Below are positions 58,401 to 64,000 of a DNA stretch of 64,000 nt, in pieces. Position 1 is the stretch's first letter. Each line of letters starts with the position of its first letter. The notes beneath the pieces were generated by a model, which was given only the letters and a program-made list of their open reading frames with translations, did not search any database and was not told where the DNA came from. Both the position numbers and the translations under genes were made by a program. Location: the NCBI RefSeq assembly GCF_009650765.1, contig NZ_CP045740.1:8277672-8341671 (forward strand), read 5' to 3'. The DNA comes from Streptomyces sp. SUK 48 (GTDB lineage: Bacteria > Actinomycetota > Actinomycetes > Streptomycetales > Streptomycetaceae).

Positions 58401-58923
58401 TCCTAAGTGGGTCTGCAGTGCCCGCAACTCGCTTTACAAATTTGGTATCATGACAGGAATGACTGGCGGATCCCTGGGGCTATTCGGTATGAGGCCAGGA
58501 ACTCGCTGGAATCAGCTGGTTCGTCTTCCAGAAGGTGTGACCAGATCGCAGTTCTCGAACATTGGAAATGTGTTCCGCAAGGGCCTCGATCTCGAAGCGA
58601 ATGTCGTGGTTCAAGGGAGTCGCGTGACAGGCAACACAACAGGAGCATCCGACCTGGACATCGCCGTGCGTGTGACACCGGAGACGTTCGACGCCATGGT
58701 CGCCAAGCGCTGGTCGAACGTGAAGCCTGATTCTGCCAGGGCGCGTACCAGGGATTGGGCGGTCGAGACCGGTAAGATCACAGCGGGGGACTCGGTGCCA
58801 AAGCTCAGCGGGTTGCGCGGTCAGATCCAGGACATTCTGGGCGACGCGGTGGGCCACGTTGACGTGTCGATCATCAAGATGGGAGGAGCTTTCGACAATG
58901 GACCGTTCATCGGCATTAAATGA
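52438..58923 (+). CDS. Secreted RHS-repeat polymorphic toxin
   Basis: A 2161-residue protein. The TTG at 52438 follows AGGAAG and gives an export signal (RRIAATTGLALLPGLLTPVA, cleavage near ALA-AD). The body holds many RHS/YD repeats (YDSLGRI, YDLFGRQ, YDYDLLGRK). The RHS core ends at about 1879 with GAREYDPAIGQFLSVDPLL and SSDPTG, after which family members swap toxin tips. The tip here (about 280 residues) contains VVVQGSRVTG, SDLDIAV and a later HVDVSII, the GSx.../DxD/D pattern of nucleotidyltransferases. The role is probably contact-dependent or secreted killing of competitors. The 6.5-kb frame is intact. Confidence 0.88.
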   Translation: MKTFGIPRQTPGRRSSRGRSRWTRRIAATTGLALLPGLLTPVALAADTGPLGRPNLKPPQATKVSPFTAKVNKTAAATVRKAADADRTAAARARHDQQRKITWPKAGKASLTVPHTGTAKATPGSLPVTVTAPGEGTTAKSVTVEVLDQKTAATLGVKGVVLKLTGPQAGGKIRLGIGYAAFAAAYGGDWAGRLQLTRLTDCTAKEPEAAKCHKRVALDSVNHRSKESISAPVTLASGRRSTLVAVAAGTKSGAGDYKATPLSASSTWEAGGSSGSFTWSYPLRVPSAAAGPQPDLTISYDSGSIDGQTANTNNQGSQIGTGFDLTSSYVERKYGSCDDDGQDGKYDLCWKYDNASLVLNGRATELVKDDTSGKWRLADDDASTVIHSTGADNGDDDGEYWTVITGDGTKYVFGLNKLDGAGSDDRTQSVWTVPVFGDDEGEPGYSSGDSFSGQHKTQAWRWNLDYAEDTHGNAMTYWYTAEHNNYDMLGDDNTGTDYIRGGYLKEIRYGQHAGTLFSASPAASDKVVFTYDERCLASGNGCDSLTKDTRDNWPDVPFDAVCKDGDKCTGNVSPAFFTRKRMTAITTYAWNAAAATPAFEAVDTWSLKQLYLDPGDTGDSTDQSLWLDEIKHTGKRGTDLSLDPVKLNHVMMPNRVDGASDDILPLNRPRLKTVTSETGAQTIVTYTDADCTAGGSKPKVDENTRRCYPVYWSPNGEKTPILDWFQKYPVQAVSTTDPQGGSEAVQHTYQYTGGGAWHYDEDPLTPAKERTWSIWRGYQQVTHLTGISGHTQSKETTVYLRGMNGDRVLGSDGKTPDDNKRKTATVTGIKAAEITDSDQYAGFTRETVTYNGDAEVGGTVNDPWSKRTATQHKSYADTEAYYVRTAATHTRTNITSKLTPFDRVNTVKTTYDDYGMTETVDNQGDDATTGDEKCTRTWYARNDAKGINSLVSRTRTVAASCTVADSALDLPADSKRAGDVVSDTATVYDDTSATAWSPSQKPTKGDPTWTGRAKGYASDDSPLWQKAATTTYDTLGRPKVVTDAHDTPVSSTTYVPESAGPLTSTVILDAKLNKTTTVLDFATGAALKVTDPNNKVTESEYDSLGRIVKLWLPNRSKLLGKTPNYVYDYHVTSDESTMSWVSTGTLKNDGSGYNTTYELYDSLLRSRQTQAPTPQGGRLITLTLYDARGLAVSQQSDIWDSTSPPSSKAVEISGGQAPIQTDTTYDGAARPEKAETKIHGVTRWTTNTAYSGDTVSTSAPTGGQATAVVTDALGQTTQRREYAGPTATGTDFTTTDFTYTPAGQQKKVTGPDQTEWAYTYDLFGRQVTASDPDKGTTTTEYNDLDQVVSTTPNKDDSKKLLYDYDLLGRKTGMWQTDKTDANKLAAWSFDNVAKGQQDTATRYDGGVSGKAYTEKVTSFDAMYHPTGSQLNLPDTDPLVTGGYVPNKLTFTTGYNLDGSISQYSAPAAGGLAAETVSYTYDATGHQLTAKGTTGYLQGAAFSPQGDLRQLTLGMDGSASAKKAYLGWDYEEGTRRLTRSYVTDDVHSYMPQELKFTQDDAGNVTSIFDAATQAGTAKADYQCFAYDGNRRLSEAWTPKAADCSASGRTMANLDGAAPYWTSYTYNNAGQRKTETQHTTSGDKSTAYTYDATTDNKPHTLDKTTGTRAATYSYDSSGNTTSRPGPTAQQNLVWNSEDNLAKLTEGTKETSYLYDAGGELLIRRAKTDGETVLYLGAGTELHLTTKGTSKIVSGTRSYTADGQTIAVRTATSGVSGTKLSFLAADQHGTSSITLDSGSYAVTKRYSTPFGAPRSTKPTAWPDDKGFLGKTVDDATGLTHVGAREYDPAIGQFLSVDPLLTLDQHQSLNGYTYANNTPVTSSDPTGEAVCMQDGVCGGTKSVEEWEKKHGREYGDGRVGGGSSRRGGTASTNSSGNVIVFAEVPQLGEVRPHYIYETPNGVCIWAMASSCATVPQSAGTDEIEDLPCPSGDPKWVCSARNSLYKFGIMTGMTGGSLGLFGMRPGTRWNQLVRLPEGVTRSQFSNIGNVFRKGLDLEANVVVQGSRVTGNTTGASDLDIAVRVTPETFDAMVAKRWSNVKPDSARARTRDWAVETGKITAGDSVPKLSGLRGQIQDILGDAVGHVDVSIIKMGGAFDNGPFIGIK

Positions 58924-59290
58924 CGGCCTTTCTGATGCGAGCCTGGATTGCTCAATCTACGTCGACTCGGAAAACCGAGAAGCGATCTTTCATTGCGTCA
59001 TGCAAAGTCTCGGAGGTGGTGCTGAGGCGTACGGAAAGATCGAAACTTCAGCACTTGATCTGTACGTCGCACACAACGACTACGAGATCGACTCGGCGCG
59101 CAGCTCCGATTTCGTCTGCTGGCCATCCGTCCTTGAGTGCACGCAGCCTTCAGGGAGTAGTGCAGCAGAATTCATGGACGCTGTCGGTAGGTGCTTGGAT
59201 GCTCTGTGGAAGGCTCCTTTTCGGGCTGTCGCGGCATGCGATTTCGAAGATAGTCTTCCGCATTCCGGGGGGATCGACTTAATCCGTTGA
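58898..59290 (+). CDS. Candidate immunity protein for the RHS toxin
   Basis: A 130-residue acidic protein (DCSIYVDSENREAIFHCVMQ, then ALDLYVAHNDYEIDSARSSD). GGGAGGAG lies inside the toxin gene before the ATG at 58898, and the gene overlaps the toxin end by 26 bp. That is the usual position of an immunity gene for polymorphic toxins. No named Imm family was recognised. The GC content is lower than in its neighbours, a common mark of exchanged toxin-immunity cassettes. Confidence 0.75.
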   Translation: MDRSSALNDGLSDASLDCSIYVDSENREAIFHCVMQSLGGGAEAYGKIETSALDLYVAHNDYEIDSARSSDFVCWPSVLECTQPSGSSAAEFMDAVGRCLDALWKAPFRAVAACDFEDSLPHSGGIDLIR

Positions 59291-59298
59291 TTCGGAGT

Positions 59299-59330
59299 GG
59301 CGGCCTATTCTTTGAAGTAGGCCGCCCTTT
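59299..59330 (+). terminator. Rho-independent-type terminator
   Basis: GGCGGCCTA (59299-59307) and TAGGCCGCC (59318-59326) form a perfect 9-bp stem with a 10-base loop, followed by CTTT. It lies 9 bp after the immunity gene and closes the toxin operon. Confidence 0.85.
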
Positions 59331-59529
59331 CGCCGCTCGCGCTGGCTGTATCCACGCTCGAGGATGTCAGCGGGCTGACCGGCAGCGATGAGGAGGATGA
59401 AGCTCGGCAAAGGCCGGGCGGGCCTTTGCCGCCTACATCCCCATCGCCCTCCGCATGTTGTATCCCGGGGCACGTCGAGGAAGGCGAGTCGAGGATCCGG
59501 TCGGCCGCGACCTGTAGCCCCTGGTCAAT

Positions 59530-59788
59530 CTTGTCGACACCCCATGGCACCGACGCCATCCTCGTCGCCGTCGCCCACCTCGCCTCCGAGCGGCGCACCC
59601 AGGTCGCCGTCTCCACCGCCCACAAGGCCAAGGGGGACGCGTATGGCACCGTCTGCTTATCGCCGACGACTTTACTCGCCCCGAAAACGACGCTCATGAC
59701 GAGCGCACCGACACCGCGATGCCACCCGAGCCCGTCGACGACGCTGAGACTCACTTGGCCTATGTAGCCGTCACCAGCACCCGCCTCG
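59530..59788 (+). pseudogene. UvrD/Rep-type helicase C-terminal remnant
   Basis: AILVAVAHLASERRTQVAVS leads into TAHKAKG (motif V). In the next frame, LLIADDFTRPENDAHDERTD and ETHLAYVAVTSTR (motif VI) follow. These are the last motifs of a superfamily 1 helicase. A frame change at the GGGGG run near 59632 and the loss of the rest make it non-functional. It is cut off at about 59788 by an IS256-family element, just after the last motif. Confidence 0.72.
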
Positions 59789-61137
59789 GGGTCTGTCAAA
59801 CGAGCGGTCTCTCTGGGGAGTTGGGGTTACTGGCGTGCTGCCGACAGGCGGCCGTCGAAGGCGTTTAGTGCGGTCTTCCAGCGCATGGTCCAGCGGGCTT
59901 GTCCCTTGCCGGATTGCCGTGTAGACACACTTCAGGGCGGCTTGCTCATTGGGGAAGTGACCGCGGGCCTTGACCGCCCGGCGGATCCGCGCGTTCACCG
60001 ACTCGATCGCGTTCGTCGTGCAGACGATGCGGCGGATTTCGGTGTCGAATCGTAGGAAGGGAGTGAACTCCTCCCAGGCGTTCTCCCACAGCTTCACGAT
60101 CGCCGGATACTTCCGGCCCAGGCGTCGGCGAACTCGGCGAATCGGTCCAGGGCGGCCTCATCGGTCGGCGCTGTGTAGATGGGCTTGAGGAGCTTGGCGA
60201 TCTTGTCCCAGTCCTGGCGGGCGGCATAGCGGAAAGAGTTCCGCAGCAGATGCACCACGCAGGTCTGCACGACCGTCCGGGGCCAGTCGGTCTCCACCGC
60301 GTCGGGCAGGCCCTTCAGCCCGTCGCAGACGAGCATGAGGACATCGCTGACGCCGCGGTTCTTGATCTCGGTGAGGATGTGCAGCCAGTGCTTGGCGCCC
60401 TCGCCGCCGTCGCCGGCCCACAGCCCCAGGATCTCCTGCCGGCCCTCGGTGGTGACAGCCAGGGCCACGTAGATCGGCCGGTTGGCCACCGCACAGTCGC
60501 GGATTTTCACGTGGATGGAGTCGATGAAGACGACCGGATAGACCGCGTCGAGCGGCCGGTTCTGCCACTCGACCATGCCCTCCAGCACCTTGTCGGTGAT
60601 GGTGGAGATGGTCTGGCGGGAGACCTCGGCGCCATAGACCTCAGCCAGGTGGGCCTGCACCTCCCCCGTGGTCACCTTCGCGGCCAGCGAGATGACCGTC
60701 TCGTCTACGCCGGTCAGGCGCTTCTGCCGCTTCTTGACGATCTGCGGCTCGAAGGAGCCTTCGCGGTCGTGAGGCACGGATATCTCCACCGGACCGACGT
60801 CGGTCAATACCGTCCTGGAGCGTATGCCGTTGCGGGAGTTGCCACCGTTCTTGCCTGCCGGGTCGTGCTTGTCATAGCCGAGGTGGTCGGTGATCTCACC
60901 CTCCAAGGCGGACTCCAGCAGGCGCTTGGTCAGCTGCTGCAGCAGCCCGCCCTCGCCGGTCAGCTGCAGCCCCTCGGCCCGGGTCCGTCCCACCAGCTCC
61001 TCGATCAACTGGTCGTCCGCGGCCTTCGTCGACGCAGCCTTCGTGGGCTCGGCGGTCTCGGGCTCGGACACGTTTTCACTGGTCTCGATGCATCTTCCAT
61101 GATCGGGAGTTACACCGAACGATTTACAGTCTCCTCC
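59789..61137 (-). mobile_element. IS256-family element
   Basis: Approximately 1.35 kb. The left end reads GGGTCTGTCAAACGAGCGGT and the right end, read inward, GAGGAGACTGTAAATCGTTC, sharing a CTGT-AA--CG core. It carries one IS256-type transposase gene. No 8-9-bp target duplication was found, so the limits are approximate. It sits at the end of a UvrD-type helicase remnant. Confidence 0.82.
59827..61071 (-). pseudogene. IS256-family transposase, two frame changes
   Basis: The GTG at 61071 opens a mutator-type transposase: SRNGIRSRTVLTDVGPVEIS, PVVFIDSIHVKIRDCAVANR and VSDVLMLVCDGLKGLPDAV show the DDE core. Near 60110 the frame breaks (AWAGSIRRS in place of AWGRKYPAIVKLWE). One missing G explains it. 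ENAWEEFTPFLRFDTEIRRI and AIESVNARIRRAVKARGHFP then continue. A second break near 59912, with a small deletion, separates the tail (TALNAFDGRLSAARQ, TAA at 59827-59829). It is probably inactive unless the breaks are sequencing errors. Confidence 0.8.
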
Positions 61138-61222
61138 GGAAGGCACGTTTCGGCTGCAGTTGTTCACCGCGGCGGGAACGCGCCCGGTCGCGGTGGCGAC
61201 GCAGATCGCCGGCGAGGAGGGT

Positions 61223-61513
61223 ATGAGCCTGACGAACGCCGTGGAGAGGTTCGCGGGCGCGGTGTGGGAGCGGCACTGCCCGGACGAGGAGGTGCCGCCG
61301 GTGTGGGTGGAGCGGCACTCGTGGCCGGAAGGGCCGCGGCAGGAGACCTGCTTTCGGCGGGTGGTGTTCGCCGCCGCGGAGGGTTACCGCCCGCGCTGGG
61401 CGCCGCTCACGCGCGAGGAGTTGCGGGACCTGGTCGGCGCCGAGGCCGATGCTGACCGCCGACGCCGGTTACGTGCGACGGGTCGCCGAGCCCGAACCCC
61501 GTCTGGTGTTTGA
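61223..61513 (+). CDS. Hypothetical protein
   Basis: A 96-residue protein with GAGGAGG upstream of the ATG at 61223. It contains MSLTNAVERFAGAVWERHCP and QETCFRRVVFAAAEGYRPRW, is acidic in the middle and has an Arg-rich C-terminus. No family was recognised. It overlaps the next gene by about 65 bp in another frame, so one of the two borders may be affected by an indel. Confidence 0.55.
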   Translation: MSLTNAVERFAGAVWERHCPDEEVPPVWVERHSWPEGPRQETCFRRVVFAAAEGYRPRWAPLTREELRDLVGAEADADRRRRLRATGRRARTPSGV

Positions 61514-61937
61514 GGAGTTCGCGGTGGTCCGCCTCGGCCGGCCCCGCCCGTTCCGGCAGCCCGTCTGCATGCCGGCCGGGGTGCCTGGGTGGCGGCGCTG
61601 GCTCCGCCAGGTCATGCCGCGCCGCAGCGCCCGTTCGTGCTGCTGGTACCACGGCGGTGACTGGCACGCGGTCAGCGCGCTGGCACTCGCGGTCCTGCGG
61701 TGTGCTCGCGCGCAGGGTGTGGACGGCGACGGCATGAAGGATTTCGCGACCGACCGGGCGGTCGCGGCCGGCGTCACCGAGTGGCAGGCCGAGGCCCTGG
61801 CCACCTGGTTCAGCGTGGGTGATGCGATCCAGCCCGGCAGCCAGGGCGGCTACGTCAACGGCCAGCACAGGGCGCAGGCGATGCTGGAGACGGGAGTGCG
61901 CCGTATGGTCGTCCTGCGTTACGTCTACGAGGCGTGA
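61449..61937 (+). CDS. Hypothetical protein
   Basis: A 162-residue protein. The C-terminal half (AEALATWFSVGDAIQPGSQG, then NGQHRAQAMLETGVRRMVVL) resembles conserved actinobacterial proteins with a NGQHR motif, seen near mobile elements. The function is unknown. The exact start is uncertain because of the overlap with the previous gene. Confidence 0.6.
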   Translation: MLTADAGYVRRVAEPEPRLVFEEFAVVRLGRPRPFRQPVCMPAGVPGWRRWLRQVMPRRSARSCCWYHGGDWHAVSALALAVLRCARAQGVDGDGMKDFATDRAVAAGVTEWQAEALATWFSVGDAIQPGSQGGYVNGQHRAQAMLETGVRRMVVLRYVYEA

Positions 61938-62261
61938 GCCCTCGCCGGCCGTACCGGGTGCCGCCTGCGGTCTGCCGGGCCGCGCGTGTCCCGCTGCGCC
62001 GCGATGTCCCGTCGCAGTCCTCGCCTCCGGTCCGCCAGAGACACCTCGCGGGCCTTTTGTCTCGCCGTACCTGTGGTGCGCCGCCTGGGGCCGGCCCGCA
62101 TTCTGTAACCGCCGCTGCGCTCGCGGGCGAAGAGCGGTTCCACGTGCGCGGTGCTGCTCGTCAGGACGTGGCGGCGGCCGTCGCGATCTGCGGGCGTGTT
62201 CTTCGGACGGACGCGAGGTAGGGGATGGATCTCCAATCGTGGCCTCGGCCATACTTGCTGC
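61938..62261. other. Intergenic region without a supported gene
   Basis: About 320 bp of GC-rich sequence. No motif-bearing frame or ribosome site was found except for the promoter-proximal part of the DUF6283 gene. Nothing else is claimed. Confidence 0.4.
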
Positions 62262-62696
62262 ATGTCCTCGTCGCTTCGCGCTCCTGCACAGCGCCCCTGT
62301 GACAGTTGTCCCTATCGGCGTGATGTACCTGCGGGCATCTGGACCGCTGAGGAGTACGCGAAGCTGCGGCGTTACGACGCGGACACTCCCGACCAGCCGA
62401 CGAGGTTGTTCCAGTGCCATCAAACCGATGCTGGCAGCGTTGTCCGGCGTGTCTGTGCCGGCTGGGCTGGGTGTCATGAGGGAGGGGAACTGCTCGCCCT
62501 GCGGCTGGCGGTGCTCGAGGGCAGCATCGACGCCGTCACGTACCGGGCTGTGGTCGAGTACGTCTCGCCGGTGGCCCTGTTCCCTTCCGGCCGTGAAGCT
62601 GCTGCTCATGGTGAGGCCGGCGTTGGCGCGCCGACCGAGGAGGCTCTCCGCCTGATCAACAAGATCAGGCGGACGCGCAACGACTTGGTGCAGTAA
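62262..62696 (+). CDS. DUF6283 family protein
   Basis: A 144-residue protein. The beginning PCDSCPYRRDVPAGIWTAEE, then YAKLRRYD, and the later FQCHQT and CAGWAGCHE blocks are the hallmark of the small actinobacterial DUF6283 family, often on plasmids and phages. The cysteines (CxxC, C, C) likely bind metal. The ATG at 62262 is chosen because the family begins there; an upstream opening at 62151 is not supported. The family's function is unknown. Confidence 0.85.
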   Translation: MSSSLRAPAQRPCDSCPYRRDVPAGIWTAEEYAKLRRYDADTPDQPTRLFQCHQTDAGSVVRRVCAGWAGCHEGGELLALRLAVLEGSIDAVTYRAVVEYVSPVALFPSGREAAAHGEAGVGAPTEEALRLINKIRRTRNDLVQ

Positions 62697-62890
62697 GCGT
62701 TGTCCGTTGTCGGTCATGAGCGAGGCAAGATGAGCAGTGCGACGGCCGTATCCATGCCGAAACAGACGTATCGGTATGACCGATGGTCCGTGCTTCGCCA
62801 AGTGGGCCGAGCGGGAGCTTCGAGTACCGTCAGCGGCGGCCGTGCTCTGGGGCCAGCTGGCCGGGTTCGGCGTGCGGCTGCTCTTGGCCT

Positions 62891-63465
62891 TTAGTGCCGT
62901 CTATGAGCAGTCGTGCTGGAGTGTGACGGCGGCGGTGCCGCGCAGCCCTTGATCAGCGGGTCGTAGGGCTCGTCCTGCGGCGTGTGGATGAGGATGAAGT
63001 CCTTGCCTGCCTCGGTCGCGACCTCGTACAGGCGGGCCAGGACGTCGGCCTCGGTGGGACGGTCGATGCCAAGGGCGGCGACCGCCCGGCGCTGCTGCGC
63101 TGGCAGGTCGGGCATGCCCTCCAGGTACTCGGCAGCCAGCTCGGCGCTCTCCTCCGCGGTGAACGCTCGGCAGTCGCGCCACCAGGGTGCGACCAGGAGG
63201 AGCCGCAGGAGTTCCGGCAGGCCGACCGCGACCAGAGTTGCGCCCCCTTCGGAATCCACGTACAGGACCGGGCGTTCCTCTCCGCTGTCCCCGCAGAAGA
63301 AGTACCTGCTCCGGTTCCATCACGCGCGAAGCCCTCCAGCGCCGCGCCCGACGCGAGGTGGACCTCCTCGTCGTGTTCTCCCCGGTCGAGTTCGAGGTCG
63401 CCAGGCCATGCCAGGTAGCAGGAGGCGTCGATGTGTTCGTGGATGGCGGTGATCAGCGATTGCAT
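62891..63465 (-). pseudogene. Hypothetical gene with one frameshift
   Basis: The ATG at 63465 opens MQSLITAIHEHIDASCYLAW, then PGDLELDRGEHDEEVHLASG. Near 63316-63325 the frame changes, and the sequence continues as NRSRYFFCGDSGEERPVLYV, then LLLVAPWWRDCRAFTAEESA and FILIHTPQDEPYDPLIKG, to a stop at 62891. One missing base would restore a protein of about 191 residues. No family was recognised. The 62697-62890 gap before it contains only a short unsupported plus-strand frame. Confidence 0.6.
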
Positions 63466-64000
63466 GCGCCGCACCTTAGTGACCAGGGGCGAGACTCACG
63501 TGCTCACCGGCAGCACGTGGACCGGGAGGCATGGGGGTGAGGATCAGGACATCAGGCGGATGTCGCGTGCCTTGCCGACCTGACGGACCTCTCTTTCACC
63601 GCGCTCCGGCCTCAGCGTCCCGTGCGTCGGTGAGCTGGCCCGCTGGGGTCAGATGGCGCGTGGTGGTGGCGGTGGACGGCGGTTCCGCGGGCCGTCAAGG
63701 GCCCGAGCTCGCTGTCGGGGCTGGTCAGGATGATGCTGAGCCGCCTGCGCGCCAGCTATGCCTCCGCGTGTCCGGCCCGGGCGCACAGCCCCGGTTCGGC
63801 GCGGTGTCGGACCGGAGCGCCGATGGTGAGGTGGCGGGCAACGGCTTGAAGGGGCGTGAGTTGTGGGCGTCGGGCTGGGTGGCCGTGGGGAGGATGCGGG
63901 ACGTGGCGGGGGTTGGGGTGCGGGTGGTGGGCCTGTGCGGGGGCGGTGGGCGTCGGTGAGGACCGGGCGGCTTCGAGCCGGCTGTGCTGCTCGCGGGGGC
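63466..64000. other. Right edge, no supported gene
   Basis: About 535 bp of GC-rich sequence. A plus-strand frame at 63531-63959 is open but has no ribosome site and an atypical Gly/Arg-rich composition, so it is not called. The region may be upstream of a gene outside the window. Confidence 0.4.

Noticed and set aside
63531..63959. A 142-codon frame at the right edge
   Set aside because: No start signal and unusual composition; its open length is expected by chance in such GC-rich DNA.

Overview
The window is high-GC actinobacterial DNA, almost certainly Streptomyces or a close relative. Codons strongly prefer G/C in third position, GTG and TTG starts are common, and many genes overlap by 4 bp (ATGA or GTGA). 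The gene families also fit: a DUF574 S-adenosyl methyltransferase, an RsbW-type ATP-binding protein, DUF6283, and secreted LamG and RHS proteins. No rRNA, tRNA, replication gene or integrase was seen. The content is accessory: defence genes, toxins, insertion sequences and degraded genes.

Layout. 1-2.1 kb: end of a type I-E CRISPR-Cas locus (partial cas1e, cas2e, leader, 12 repeats plus one degenerate repeat). 2.2-11 kb: a long minus-strand run. It includes a coupled operon of DNA glycosylase, B12 radical-SAM enzyme, dTMP-kinase-like protein and NUDIX hydrolase, then an EEP-family phosphohydrolase with an unusual methyltransferase, then a regulatory ATPase operon. 11-15.2 kb: a TPR regulator, an NAD-dependent epimerase and two exported proteins. 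15.2-18.3 kb: two related IS3 elements in inverted orientation around a helicase fragment. 18.4-32.3 kb: two defence operons on the plus strand, a Gabija-like pair (OLD/TOPRIM nuclease plus UvrD-like helicase) and a complete four-gene Wadjet-like set (DUF2397, DUF2398, SMC-like ATPase, DUF3323/DUF2399). A broken phosphotransferase gene lies between them. 32.5-36.6 kb: a topoisomerase-like remnant, a HEPN-like/zinc-ribbon protein divergent from an AbiJ-like nuclease, and an unknown protein.

36.9-48 kb: mostly unrecognised or frameshifted small genes, an IS5 remnant, and a protein carrying a DnaX tau-like domain fused to a cysteine-rich tail. 48.5-59.3 kb: a secreted LamG protein (three frameshifts), then an intact 2161-residue RHS toxin with a nucleotidyltransferase-like tip and an overlapping immunity gene, closed by a terminator. 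59.5-61.1 kb: a UvrD-type helicase remnant cut by an IS256-family element. 61.2-64 kb: small conserved proteins, including DUF6283, and one frameshifted gene.

The left half reads as a defence island. The CRISPR adaptation genes, Gabija-like, Wadjet-like, HEPN-like and AbiJ-like genes would act at different stages of phage or plasmid invasion. At least ten genes contain single frame changes, most at C or G runs, which raises the question of assembly indels versus true decay. All functional calls rest on motifs and family recall; no database search was run.
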